A DNA stretch of 31,177 bases from a bacterium (GCA_024231375.1 JAAEQP010000174.1:1-31177), one strand, 5' to 3'; shown: positions 22,415 through 30,540, numbered from the stretch's first letter. The notes: a model not told the origin generated them from the letters alone. Numbers and translations are program-made.

Positions 22415-24145
22415 ATGCCCTGCACGACCGCACCGCACATCTACCCCGGCGACCTGCTGACGATCAAGCGGGCGAAGATCAACAACAACGGGACCGGAAC
22501 CTTCACCGCGCGTGCGCTGACGGACTGGGGCGATGCCGTCTGGGTCATCCTGTGCGACGGTATCATCTCCAAACCCTTCACAATCAAGGACGACGACACG
22601 ATTGAGCAGCCCTTTGCGGTGGACGTCGGCGTCGAAAGTCACTACGTCTACGCTATCTGCATCGGCTGGTGGGGCGAGGTCCCTGGCGGCGCTCTGGTTG
22701 ACCTCGTGCGAGCCTACCTCGAAGACGATACGGCGGTGGCCCTTGAGGTCGAGATCCCTCACCTGTCTACGGCACGCGCGGCCTACAACGACTCGGCGCA
22801 GTTCTCCTCATGGACCCTGACCGGACTGCGCCGCTTCACGAACTGCGAGCGCGTCGAGAACTGGACGACCCGCGCGTCACTCGGCATCGTGCTGGAGGAC
22901 GAGGGCAGCTCAGTCTACGCGCTGGAACTCTACAACGGGGCCGAACTGGTTGCGTCAGGATCTCGCACGGGCAACGGCAGCATCACGATCACGGAGGATA
23001 ACGACTCGGGCGTTTCCGGCAGCGTGACGGTTGCCTACAGTGCGGACCTTGCGCTGACTGATAATGCCTACGTGGTCTCGACATGGGCCGCGAGCTTCAG
23101 CGTCTACGACTCGTCAGACCTGCTGGCCTACAAGCCCGACGACGGGCGAGCCAATCGACTGATGAAGCGCATCGACGACCTCGCCGCAGACTCATACTCT
23201 ATCCGGCTCAAGTCCACTTCGGACCTCGGGCAGGTCTCGGCCTTTGGTAGCGCGGACGCGGCGACAATCGGCACGGTTGCACCACCTCCCTCGGCGGTCG
23301 TCTACGCTACCGGAAACTGGACTAATACTCAGATAACTGTCACCGGCGGTACTCCCGCGTGGGTCGCGTCCACGGCATACACGAAGCGGGAGTGGGTGAC
23401 GCCGACTGGTGGCCCCGCGAGCTACGCCTACGAATGCACCACGGCGGGGACGTCCGACGCGACCGAGCCTGCCTCGTGGCCGACGACCCCGGGCGACACG
23501 CAGTCAGATGGCGGCGTGACCTGGACCTGCCGCGCAGAGATCACCTACGCAGCATACGACTCGAAGCTCGATGAGCCGACCGACGCCGACAACACCTACG
23601 GCAACAAGAAGACCGCAGCGGCGACCGGCACGACGGTCGGCATCACGCTGGATACGCTCACGGCGGCAGCGGCAGGAACGCGGCGCGTAGTCGTCCACGG
23701 CATCCTGAGCACCATCCAAGATCCTCTCGGCTCGACGCTGGAGATCGAATACGACGCTTCCGGGGACGTTGTGGTCCCTGGGCCAAACGTACCTGCTGCG
23801 GGCGTCAACGGCATCACGGCGCGCGTGGTCACCATCGGCTACATCTACGACCAAGGCGACCAGTCAGCAACCCCCGCGACGGTCAAGATGTGGCTTGTCG
23901 CCGAGGGTGCGAGTCCGACGTGGGGTAGTCCTGACACGTCGCAGGCCATAGCAGACGCTGACGCAATGGGCAGGCATTCAGGCACGATCGCGGTCACGGC
24001 AGGGGCCGACGGGTTCTACACTTGGATTGTCCGCGTGGCAGACGCCTCGGTGAACCTGTCGAGCAACACGACGATGAGCGATGAAGAATGGGTGGGCACG
24101 GCAACTAATGCCGTCCCGACGCCGGTTGTGGAGTTAGCGGGATGA
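22415..24145 (+). CDS. multi-domain tail fibre with CBM-like module
   Basis: A 576-residue protein. Residues 178-211 (LVASGSRTGNGSITITED then SGVSGSVTVAYSAD) repeat the domain in the 19654-20973 product. Residues 312-375 (PAWVASTAYTKREWV, YAYECTTAGTSDATEPASWP, DGGVTWTCRA) have the Trp-Tyr/aromatic plan of CBM5/12-like carbohydrate modules common in phage tails. Two other Ig-like beta domains follow. The fibre would bind host surface sugars. The stop overlaps the next start (ATGA). Confidence 0.65.
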   Translation: MPCTTAPHIYPGDLLTIKRAKINNNGTGTFTARALTDWGDAVWVILCDGIISKPFTIKDDDTIEQPFAVDVGVESHYVYAICIGWWGEVPGGALVDLVRAYLEDDTAVALEVEIPHLSTARAAYNDSAQFSSWTLTGLRRFTNCERVENWTTRASLGIVLEDEGSSVYALELYNGAELVASGSRTGNGSITITEDNDSGVSGSVTVAYSADLALTDNAYVVSTWAASFSVYDSSDLLAYKPDDGRANRLMKRIDDLAADSYSIRLKSTSDLGQVSAFGSADAATIGTVAPPPSAVVYATGNWTNTQITVTGGTPAWVASTAYTKREWVTPTGGPASYAYECTTAGTSDATEPASWPTTPGDTQSDGGVTWTCRAEITYAAYDSKLDEPTDADNTYGNKKTAAATGTTVGITLDTLTAAAAGTRRVVVHGILSTIQDPLGSTLEIEYDASGDVVVPGPNVPAAGVNGITARVVTIGYIYDQGDQSATPATVKMWLVAEGASPTWGSPDTSQAIADADAMGRHSGTIAVTAGADGFYTWIVRVADASVNLSSNTTMSDEEWVGTATNAVPTPVVELAG

Positions 24146-24357
24146 TTGAGCTATTCGGCCTCGGCATGTGCATCTTCTGGGGAGCGTGGGCGGTCGGCGC
24201 TGCGTTCTACTTCTGCCTGATGCAATACGTCTACTGGCGGGACGCTGGCAAGTTCCCGCTGAGGGGCCTGCACGTTTACCTAGGGCTGCTCATCGAGATG
24301 GCCGTGTGGCCGATGTGCCTGTATAACCGATGGCGGGACTTAAGGGGGAAGCGATAA
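24142..24357 (+). CDS. small two-span membrane protein
   Basis: A 71-residue protein with two hydrophobic segments: about residues 3-31 (LFGLGMCIFWGAWAVGAAF onward) and 45-62 (YLGLLIEMAVWPMCLY), with a basic end (RWRDLRGKR). Size and topology match class II holins, but fibre-adjacent location and lack of an endolysin leave that open. Linked to both neighbours by overlap (ATGA at its start, TAATG at its end). Confidence 0.6.
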   Translation: MIELFGLGMCIFWGAWAVGAAFYFCLMQYVYWRDAGKFPLRGLHVYLGLLIEMAVWPMCLYNRWRDLRGKR

Positions 24358-24500
24358 TGGCGATTGATGAATACGGTAACCCGCTGCCGCTGACGTGGAA
24401 GACTATGCAGCGGTGGCAGCGCAAGCAGTGGCATCGAACGAACGACCTACGCCGCTCACGCAACCTACAACCGTTGTCTAAACCAGGGGTGTGCCCGTGA
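24357..24500 (+). CDS. small basic Trp-rich protein
   Basis: A 47-residue protein. It starts in a TAATG overlap with the membrane-protein stop, behind AAGGGGGAA. Three Trp and many Arg/Lys lie in residues 14-33 (WKTMQRWQRKQWHRTNDLRR). No known motif. Its TGA overlaps the GTG of the next gene. The overlaps on both sides argue that it is real. Confidence 0.5.
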   Translation: MAIDEYGNPLPLTWKTMQRWQRKQWHRTNDLRRSRNLQPLSKPGVCP

Positions 24501-26659
24501 GCGAAACCAACCACTCTTCCCTCGGCAAAGAGGGCGGCGCGATCATGCGCCTCACCTCGACGACGAACGCCGAGACGTTCACTGTCACATTCCCGGGCCT
24601 CGACCTTGACCTGCCGATGGATCGGGTCCGCGTCCCACGCATCTACCTCCCGCTGGGCCATCGTCCAGGCCACGCGATGGTTGAGATTAAGTACAAGGAA
24701 GCAGGCGTCGGCAACCAGATCGCGCTCAGAGACCCGTGGGAGAAGATCAAGCACGGTCAACGGGTCATCATCGGGCGCTCGACCGGCAGCGGGACGGACA
24801 ACAAGATCTGGTGCGGGCGCGTCTCGACGGTGGACGCCAACGTCAGCAAGGACACTCTCACGCTGACCTGTCTCGATGACCGGCAGTCCGTCTCCGACGT
24901 GTGCATCATCGGGCGCTGGGTCTGGGACCCCACGGGCGAGGCAAGCTACTGGCAGGAAGGCTGGCCTGCGGTTTTCAACTCAGGGGGCCGTCCTGACTGC
25001 ATGGCAACCGACATAAGCGCGATCGGCCCCGTTCCGAACTTCGCACCGAACCCAGACTATGGCCTTCGCCCGGGAGAGGAGCCGTCAGAGGATCTTAGCT
25101 CAAGCAAGGCGGGCTACTGGACACTCTCGCGCATCCTGACCTATCTCTGGTACTACTACGGAAGCCCGTGGTCGGCGGATCTCTACACCGCTGCTGACAG
25201 CGCGGCCCATCCGGTCAAGTGTTTTCCTTCAGAGGTAGTCTGGGAGCTTCCAGACGGTGCCCTCGACACAGACATCGACGAGCAATTCGATCAGGGGCGA
25301 GGGCGAGCCAAGGTCAACGCGGCGGGCGGCGCTCGCAAGGGCCGTCAGCAGTCTGCGGACTGCGCCTATCTAATGGACTTTATAGAGGGCATGTTGGCTA
25401 CGGTTGGCTGGACGTGGACGATTCAGCCAGGAAACTTCAACGACGGGCATACGTCCACGCTCAGTTTCTCGCGGAATTACTGCGCAACGCCGCAAGGCGA
25501 GACCATCTACCTCGTGCGCGGCAACGACAAGAAACACGGCACCGCAGGTCACTGGACGCACGGGCACTACTCCGAGGATTCGAGCGACCTCAAGACGCGC
25601 AGCATCGCGCTCGGCTCGCTGGTGAAGATCGAGCGGCGCGTTCTTAATCTCGGCCTTGAGCTTCAGCCCGCGTGGTCTGATGCCGAGCTGACGGCGTTCA
25701 AGGCCCGGGGCACGTCGCTGCCGGTTGCTGATGACGCATCGATGAAGCTACTCTTTGCGGAGTACCCGCTGGTGTGCGCGGCATATAAGTTCGACCGCAC
25801 CTACGCTTTCCAGTATGGGACGTCAGAGTCGGCTCGTTCACGCGCTCAGATACGCCGCCCCATTCTGCCGTATCTGCTCTCATGGATCGGCAGCGAGGCC
25901 AGCGACTACGTGGCGCAGCGGCACCCCATCCGCGTGGAACGCTCCGACACCGGCTCATCTGGCTGGGAGATCTGCGAGGAGTTGAGCGGTCTTGAGGTCT
26001 GGGACAACGGGACCATCTGGATTCCGGCGCTCAGAAACTTCGCAATGACGAATGAAGTCGGTAGCTACTTCTGGGACGGCACGAAATACGACCCCTTCAG
26101 TGGTTTCGAGCCGTCCTTCCTGCGGATGACAGTAGCCGTCCCGTGCGACCATCGCCTACACTCGGTCGCCAAGATCGTAGGTGATGAACTGGCGAACGCG
26201 GAAGCCTACGTCAACAGCCCAGACACGGCGCGACTCCACAAGGATCTGATTACACAGGTGCGCCAGAACGTCATCGACGTGCGCGGGCTGTACGAGTTGT
26301 GGCTGCGCATTGACTCGTGGCCCTACCCCGAGTCTATCGACGGGCAGGCCAAGGCTGCGGATAAGGCGTTCAGCGGAACGAGGAGCGCCCTGCGTAGTGA
26401 CGAGTCAGAGCTTGAGCACCACGGGCGGCGTAAGCTGATGTTTGAGTCGCGCCTAAAACACGCGGGCACGTTCTCCCGCCCGGGCATCTTCGCCCCTGTC
26501 ATTTTAGGCGCGGAGGTTACGAAAATCGTATCCGAGATGTCAAGTTCTGGCGACCCCGACGCGCAAAGCTCCGAGGCCGTCGTTGCCGCGATCCGCAGCG
26601 CGATGGAGTACCGCACGGACGAGCGCGACAATATCACGACAACCCAGCATCTGAGGTGA
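24497..26659 (+). CDS. large tail protein, hub-like
   Basis: A 720-residue protein. I prefer the GTG at 24497 (overlap with the previous stop, AGGGG at 24485-24489) over the GTG at 24491. Residues about 85-140 (GQRVIIGRSTGSGTDNKIW, then KDTLTLTCLDDRQSVSD) resemble the beta-barrel of baseplate-hub proteins of the gpD/gp27 type. The long middle contains aromatic-rich stretches (TLSRILTYLWYYYGSPW). A tail-hub role is inferred from size, pattern and position after the fibres. The C-terminal 100 residues are helical and charged. Confidence 0.5.
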   Translation: MSETNHSSLGKEGGAIMRLTSTTNAETFTVTFPGLDLDLPMDRVRVPRIYLPLGHRPGHAMVEIKYKEAGVGNQIALRDPWEKIKHGQRVIIGRSTGSGTDNKIWCGRVSTVDANVSKDTLTLTCLDDRQSVSDVCIIGRWVWDPTGEASYWQEGWPAVFNSGGRPDCMATDISAIGPVPNFAPNPDYGLRPGEEPSEDLSSSKAGYWTLSRILTYLWYYYGSPWSADLYTAADSAAHPVKCFPSEVVWELPDGALDTDIDEQFDQGRGRAKVNAAGGARKGRQQSADCAYLMDFIEGMLATVGWTWTIQPGNFNDGHTSTLSFSRNYCATPQGETIYLVRGNDKKHGTAGHWTHGHYSEDSSDLKTRSIALGSLVKIERRVLNLGLELQPAWSDAELTAFKARGTSLPVADDASMKLLFAEYPLVCAAYKFDRTYAFQYGTSESARSRAQIRRPILPYLLSWIGSEASDYVAQRHPIRVERSDTGSSGWEICEELSGLEVWDNGTIWIPALRNFAMTNEVGSYFWDGTKYDPFSGFEPSFLRMTVAVPCDHRLHSVAKIVGDELANAEAYVNSPDTARLHKDLITQVRQNVIDVRGLYELWLRIDSWPYPESIDGQAKAADKAFSGTRSALRSDESELEHHGRRKLMFESRLKHAGTFSRPGIFAPVILGAEVTKIVSEMSSSGDPDAQSSEAVVAAIRSAMEYRTDERDNITTTQHLR

Positions 26660-27252
26660 CCGTGGAAGACTGGCGAGCGAGAGAAGGCTTGAGGCCCCCG
26701 CAGATTCTGAGCACCCATCAGAACGCGCTCGATCGACCGGCCACGCCATCCGACGAGGCGCAGCGCGAGGAAGAGGAGTGGGCCTCTGGGCGTTACCAGG
26801 CTATCCCGCCGATGCCGCTGACGATTGCCGAGGAGGACGACTGCTGCTGCATGGTGGCGTCGTGGCCGACGTGGGACATCACGAACTCAAGCGAGACTGA
26901 TACCGGCACGTTCTACACCGACTGGCACACCCTGACTAACGGACCCATCGCGCGTGGTTGGTTCTCGATCTGTGACCCGTACCTTGCCCAGAATGGCGTC
27001 GGTGTACTCAACGCATGGATCGAGTTGGCCGAAGCAGACGACACGCTCATCGAGGCCATCCAGGTCGGCGGGCTTGTGCAGACGGCAGGCACACGCATCA
27101 CCAAGAGCGCCAACACGTCAGGACTTCTGATCTTCGCAGCACGGACGACTACGGTCATCGGGCGTATCAGGTGGCGCGTCGAGTGCAGCGGCGGGACGGC
27201 GACCATCAGCCTTAATAGCGACTGGCCTTTCGTTCAAATGGTGGGCCTCTGA
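26656..27252 (+). CDS. probable virion protein
   Basis: A 198-residue protein from a GTG that overlaps the hub-like stop (GTGA); a second GTG lies six bases on. The N-terminal 50 residues are acidic and likely disordered. A triple Cys (DDCCCM, residues 61-66) stands out. The C-terminal 130 residues are beta-type (GWFSICDPYLAQNG, IGRIRWRVECSGGTATISL) and could be a receptor or fibre-attached domain. No catalytic motif. Confidence 0.5.
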   Translation: MTVEDWRAREGLRPPQILSTHQNALDRPATPSDEAQREEEEWASGRYQAIPPMPLTIAEEDDCCCMVASWPTWDITNSSETDTGTFYTDWHTLTNGPIARGWFSICDPYLAQNGVGVLNAWIELAEADDTLIEAIQVGGLVQTAGTRITKSANTSGLLIFAARTTTVIGRIRWRVECSGGTATISLNSDWPFVQMVGL

Positions 27253-27732
27253 ATGCGGAACATGCACCCCAACCGGACGGTGCCGATAACCTGGCGCGGC
27301 GCTAAACGGTTTACCGTAGTCCTACCTAATGACGTCACGGACTCTGGCGGCATCGGGACGCACATCGCGTGGTCGGATTACGTCACGCTCGACACGCCCC
27401 TCGATGCTACGTGGTCTTTCTACCCGCCGAGGCCAGAGGTCGATTCCGCGAATATCACCTTCCTGCTGATTGCGGTCGAGCTGTGGACGGCTGCGCCTGC
27501 GCTGCACGCCACGGCCACGATTGACTCATTCTCAGATTCAGACTACACATCAGTCTGGCAGGCGCGGCAGTCCTGTGCTCACCTGAGCGGCGCGGACTCC
27601 TCAACGGCGGCGGTGATTACGAAGTTCAGGTACAAGGTCACCGGGGTCGTGGCGGCAGGGACTGGCGCATGGTCGGTCAGCTTCCACGGCGCAGGCACGA
27701 ACGAAACGACGGCATTCGCGGTGAGGTGGTGA
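27253..27732 (+). CDS. probable virion protein
   Basis: A 159-residue protein starting directly after the previous stop. It is beta-rich with few charges: RFTVVLPNDVTDSGG, DATWSFYPPRPEVDSANITF, and a final GAWSVSFHGAGTNETTAFAV. The C-terminal beta end looks like that of the preceding gene product, so both may sit on the virion surface. No family recognised. Confidence 0.5.
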   Translation: MRNMHPNRTVPITWRGAKRFTVVLPNDVTDSGGIGTHIAWSDYVTLDTPLDATWSFYPPRPEVDSANITFLLIAVELWTAAPALHATATIDSFSDSDYTSVWQARQSCAHLSGADSSTAAVITKFRYKVTGVVAAGTGAWSVSFHGAGTNETTAFAVRW

Positions 27733-27733
27733 G

Positions 27734-28237
27734 ATGATCTTAGGTATCCCTGTCGCGGTCGGTCAAGAGGTCCCGCATGTGGTCCTGGCGAAGATGCCGA
27801 CCGAGCCTGACATCCGGCTTGTCATCCTTGCGACCCCGGGCACGACGGGCGGGCGCTACGCCAAGGGCAAGCTCAAGGGCGAGATCAAGTCACGCCGCGC
27901 GATTCTTTCCTTCGTTCAAGGAAGCAATTCTGGCCCGTACTACATCATGCAGGACCGCGACTCGATGCACCTCCAGCAGGACAACTTCATCGTCATGCGC
28001 GACTACATGGACGCTCACCCCACATGCGCGGTCGTGGCGTTGAAGCGCAAGCGCAGGGAGGGACACCCCACGCTCGGCTGCGTGATGATTAGATCAGAGT
28101 TCACGGACCCCGACCTGTTCGCTTTCGAGAAGGCTGACGGCTGCACATGCCGAACGCTCAAGCGGCAGGTCGAGGCGCGAGGCTTTTCGTTTGGCGTGAT
28201 CGAGGATAAGGTGCGGGTGCGGGAGATCAGATGTTGA
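27734..28237 (+). CDS. putative GT-A fold glycosyltransferase-like protein
   Basis: A 167-residue protein. RRAILSFVQGSNSGPYYIMQDRDSMHL (read in parts, residues 54-80) resembles the GT-A core: a helix with a conserved Arg, then a strand ending in Asp-Arg-Asp (74-76) as the DxD metal/sugar-nucleotide motif. DPDLFAFEKADGCTCRTLKRQ (125-145) could be the acceptor-side part. At 167 residues it is shorter than most GT-A enzymes, so it may be a minimal or decayed form. A tRNA-like element follows within four bases. Confidence 0.45.
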   Translation: MILGIPVAVGQEVPHVVLAKMPTEPDIRLVILATPGTTGGRYAKGKLKGEIKSRRAILSFVQGSNSGPYYIMQDRDSMHLQQDNFIVMRDYMDAHPTCAVVALKRKRREGHPTLGCVMIRSEFTDPDLFAFEKADGCTCRTLKRQVEARGFSFGVIEDKVRVREIRC

Positions 28238-28240
28238 GCG

Positions 28241-28332
28241 GCGGCGATGGCGTAACCGAAAATGAATATCGGCAACGGGTAGCGTCCTGCGATGGTGCGT
28301 GGGAGGTGCGGGTTCGAGTCCCGCTCGCCGTC
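28241..28332 (+). tRNA. tRNA-like element with abnormal D region
   Basis: Acceptor GCGGCGA (28241-28247) pairs with TCGCCGT (28325-28331), one G-U; G28240 and C28332 could extend it. T-arm is perfect: GCGGG, TTCGAGT, CCCGC (28308-28324). It fills the gap between two genes. The D region is far too long, with an extra CCGA/TCGG hairpin at 28256-28272. Two anticodon arms fit: GCGTC/GGTGC with loop CTGCGAT (anticodon GCG, Arg), or CCTGC/GTGGG with an eight-base loop. CCA is not encoded. The amino acid is uncertain, and it may be a decayed or unusual tRNA. Confidence 0.45.
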
Positions 28333-28355
28333 AAACCTTTTTAAGGAGCGAAGAA

Positions 28356-29405
28356 ATGGGTACACTGAAGCGACCGAAACCGTTGGACCCTGCGAAGGCG
28401 TCCGTCGTCCTGCCGCTGCTGGAGAAGTTCCCCGGCGCGGGCACGATGACCTTAGCTAAAAAGGCGTATTCAGGGAAGAATCAGGCCCTCTGGAAAGACC
28501 TCGAAGGGTGCCGCCATTACATCAGACGACTGCGCGGCAACCGAGGAGCGAGCGACCGCGCGTCAATCATCAACGGCGGGCAACACACCAAGCACATCCG
28601 CCCAGCAGGGAAGGCAGGCAATCCGTGGGGCGCGGTGCCGAAGGGGATCACGTCTTTCAAGGACTGGCGTCCTGTGCAATTCGACGGCCCCCTGCGCGTC
28701 CTGAGTCTCTTCGACGTCCACGTCCCCTACCACAACGACCGTGCCCTGCACGCGGCGCTGAACTACGGTGTTGAAAATAAGGCCAATGTTATCCATCTGG
28801 CCGGTGACGCGATGGATATGTTCAGCCTGTCAAAGTGGGAGAAGGACCCGCGCGAGCGCAAGTTCAACCGCGAGCTTGGCGCAATGAAGGCGCTTCTTGC
28901 GGCGATCAGAAAGGGCTTTCCCCGCGCGAAGATCGTCTACCAGATCGGGAACCACGAGGAACGGTACGAGTCCTACATGTACTGCAAGGCCCCCGAATTA
29001 CTTGACGTCTCTGATTTCTTGCTTGAGAAATTGTTGGATTTCAAGAAATACAACGTCATCAAGGTAGGCGACAAGCGGCCCGTGAAGTTCGGCGACCTGC
29101 CGGTGCTCCACGGCCACGAGTGGAAGTCAGGCTTCTCAGCCCCCGTCAATCCCGCGCGGACCCTGTTCCTCAAGGCGAAGTGTAACGCGGCCTGCGGTCA
29201 TCTACATCAGACCTCGCAGCATTCCGAGACGGACCTTGAGGGCAAGGTCGTCAGTACGTGGTCAGCCGGTTGCCTTTGCGATACCCATCCCGACTACGCG
29301 CCGATTAATAAGTGGAACCACGGCTGTATGCTGATAAAGGTAGACCGCGACGGGGCCTTCGAGGTGCGCAACCAACGCATCATCAAAGGGAGGGTCTACG
29401 AGTAA
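28356..29405 (+). CDS. metallophosphoesterase (calcineurin-like)
   Basis: A 349-residue protein with TTTAAGGAG before the ATG. All usual metal motifs are present: LFDVH (Asp120, His122), LAGDAMD (Gly150, Asp151), IGNHE (Asn199, His200), LHGHE (His252) and CGHLH (Gly281, His282, His284). So an active di-metal phosphoesterase is likely. The first 105 residues are an added basic helical region that may bind DNA or a partner (LEGCRHYIRRLRGNRG). Phage relatives are often nucleases or nucleotide phosphatases, but the substrate is not visible here. Its stop lies in the 29402-29434 repeats. Confidence 0.85.
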   Translation: MGTLKRPKPLDPAKASVVLPLLEKFPGAGTMTLAKKAYSGKNQALWKDLEGCRHYIRRLRGNRGASDRASIINGGQHTKHIRPAGKAGNPWGAVPKGITSFKDWRPVQFDGPLRVLSLFDVHVPYHNDRALHAALNYGVENKANVIHLAGDAMDMFSLSKWEKDPRERKFNRELGAMKALLAAIRKGFPRAKIVYQIGNHEERYESYMYCKAPELLDVSDFLLEKLLDFKKYNVIKVGDKRPVKFGDLPVLHGHEWKSGFSAPVNPARTLFLKAKCNAACGHLHQTSQHSETDLEGKVVSTWSAGCLCDTHPDYAPINKWNHGCMLIKVDRDGAFEVRNQRIIKGRVYE

Positions 29406-29434
29406 AACGTGCGCGCGGCGCGTAAAACGTGCGC
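29402..29434 (+). repeat. two 13-bp direct repeats spaced 20 bp apart
   Basis: GTAAAACGTGCGC occurs at 29402-29414 and exactly again at 29422-29434. The 20-bp offset is about two DNA turns, so a protein could bind both on one face. The first copy overlaps the stop codon of the phosphoesterase gene. Confidence 0.7.
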
Positions 29435-29438
29435 CCTG

Positions 29439-29472
29439 ACGTTCTAAGGAGTATATATACGCCTTAGAATGT
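29439..29472. promoter_or_regulatory. 34-bp near-perfect palindrome
   Basis: TTCTAAGG (29442-29449) and CCTTAGAA (29462-29469) flank the exact palindrome GTATATATAC (29451-29460). Only positions 29450 and 29461 fail to match within the 28-bp core, and flanking pairs extend it to 29439-29472. With no T-run on either side it is better read as an operator or origin-type dyad, or an mRNA hairpin, than a terminator. TAGAAT at 29465-29470 resembles a -10 box, but no clear -35 box is present. Confidence 0.65.
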
Positions 29473-29550
29473 AAGAAAAACTGTGCAGGATTTGTTTCAA
29501 GAGGCCCCTGGAGTTGTACGGTTTATGCGGTCGATCGAGAGGCAACGAAC

Positions 29551-29694
29551 ATGGCGAAGCGGCGGGCGAAATGGAAGACCTTGCGGGGCGGGATGCTCGG
29601 TGAGGAAGTCCATGTCGTCACGTCGCGTAGGCGGAACTCAGGCCCATGCAAGGGACGATCACGAAAGAACAGACGGCGGGGCGCTGGACGCTGA
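29551..29694 (+). CDS. possible small basic protein
   Basis: A 47-residue ORF (MAKRRAKWKTLRGGM onward) with GAGAGG eight bases before its ATG. It is very rich in Arg/Lys. Its last 49 bases overlap the ORF starting at 29646 in another frame. Only the start signal and basic composition support it. Confidence 0.35.
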   Translation: MAKRRAKWKTLRGGMLGEEVHVVTSRRRNSGPCKGRSRKNRRRGAGR

Positions 29695-29900
29695 CGGCGA
29701 TCGTCTGGGGTACGAAGCTCAGGCGACTGAGGCTGCTGGAATGCGATCTGCTGGAGCGGTGCGAGCGGGTTTACCTGCCGCAACAGTGGGTCGTCTGGCG
29801 GCGCGGGCATCGGGTGTACTTTCAGTTGTCGGGGATGTGCTTCCCTGATCTGGCCGAGGCGGGGATGATCGACGCCCTTGACGGAGTAAGCATTGACTGA
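29646..29900 (+). CDS. small hypothetical protein
   Basis: An 84-residue ORF. The sequence looks protein-like, with a regular mix of hydrophobic and charged residues (RWTLTAIVWGTKLRRLRLLE, CERVYLPQQWVVWRRGHRVY). The ribosome site is weak (AGGCGG about 12 bases upstream). Gap of 24 bases to the next gene. No recognised motif. Confidence 0.5.
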   Translation: MQGTITKEQTAGRWTLTAIVWGTKLRRLRLLECDLLERCERVYLPQQWVVWRRGHRVYFQLSGMCFPDLAEAGMIDALDGVSID

Positions 29901-29924
29901 CCGACTTTCACTACGGAGTGAAAC

Positions 29925-30143
29925 ATGAGCAACGCAGACGGCTACATTACCCCGCTTGAGCCTCAGATAGCGGCGAAGCCCCCCAGCGAGAGCGAGGCCA
30001 TCGTCAAGCTGTACGTCGAGCGCAACCGCTTCGAGCGACGGATGAACGCCCTCGCAGAGATGATCCCGTGCGAGTGCAAGGCGTGCCCAGACTGCGAGCC
30101 CTGCCGTAGATGCCAGATCCTGTCAGGGGAGATGGATGCGTAG
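29925..30143 (+). CDS. small Cys-rich zinc-binding-type protein
   Basis: A 72-residue protein with CGGAGTG before the ATG. A helical N-terminal part (ESEAIVKLYVERNRFERRMN) leads into CECKACPDCEPCRRC (residues 50-64), seven Cys with CxC and CxxC spacing that could hold one or two zinc ions. It is the last rightward gene seen, and terminator-like structures follow. Function unknown. Confidence 0.65.
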   Translation: MSNADGYITPLEPQIAAKPPSESEAIVKLYVERNRFERRMNALAEMIPCECKACPDCEPCRRCQILSGEMDA

Positions 30144-30279
30144 CCAAATGATGCGAAGTGGTTACGGTTCTATCCTGCTAGATTGTTCTACTTTACTAAC
30201 ATAGACTACTGGTAAAGCGTTCGTTACTTAAACTGCGGTAAGACCTCCCCCTCCCCTCAAGTATGTAAAAGAAGGTTCG

Positions 30280-30319
30280 TGACTGCGGCCCGAGCATCTC
30301 GGGAGTCAGCGCCATTTTT
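30280..30319 (+). terminator. terminator-like hairpin for the rightward operon
   Basis: TGACT (30280-30284) pairs with AGTCA (30304-30308), and CCCGAG (30289-30294) with CTCGGG (30298-30303) over a CAT loop. GCGG bulges between the two stems. TTTTT follows at 30315-30319, six bases after the stem, so it is a plausible but imperfect terminator. It lies 137 bases beyond the last rightward gene. Confidence 0.5.
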
Positions 30320-30438
30320 GCAGGACTATAGCGGCAGCGCAGACTTGCAGCCTCCTCGCCGCTCCCCGTTGGATTCCGCCCGCCGAATCTCGCTGTCCGA
30401 GCTTTGGGCTGTGTATTTACGGGGCTTCGTTGGGAGGT

Positions 30439-30469
30439 AAAAAAACCCTCGATGTTTGAGCACCGAGGG
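30439..30469 (-). terminator. intrinsic terminator of the leftward operon
   Basis: Read leftward, CCCTCG pairs with CGAGGG (30464-30469 and 30446-30451) over a 12-base loop, followed directly by seven Ts (30445-30439 on the minus strand). This is a good rho-independent terminator. It lies 139 bases beyond the last leftward gene. Confidence 0.8.
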
Positions 30470-30470
30470 C

Positions 30471-30540
30471 GGGTCTGAGATTCGGGTAATGCCATCACCC
30501 GGTCTTGCGCACATGATTGTCAACGACACATCTCAGACCC
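30471..30540 (-). ncRNA. paired element beside the leftward terminator
   Basis: GGGTCTGAGAT (30471-30481) is complementary to ATCTCAGACCC (30530-30540), an 11-bp closing stem. Inside, CGGGT (30483-30487) pairs with ACCCG (30497-30501), and TGTC (30517-30520) with GACA (30524-30527 region), giving a possible three-way junction. It abuts the leftward terminator, so it could be the body of a small RNA or a stable 3' end of the leftward message. The strand is inferred from the terminator. It matches no class I know. Confidence 0.4.

Noticed and set aside
29439..29472. intrinsic terminator at the palindrome
   Set aside because: Strong symmetry but no T-run on either strand, so an operator or dyad is preferred.
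29483..29848. 121-residue rightward ORF from a GTG
   Set aside because: No ribosome site, shadow-like Arg/Ala/Gly composition, and a more protein-like frame overlaps it at 29646-29900.
30150..30250. promoter in the AT-richer start of the intergenic region
   Set aside because: Single boxes can be found but no -35/-10 pair with correct spacing.
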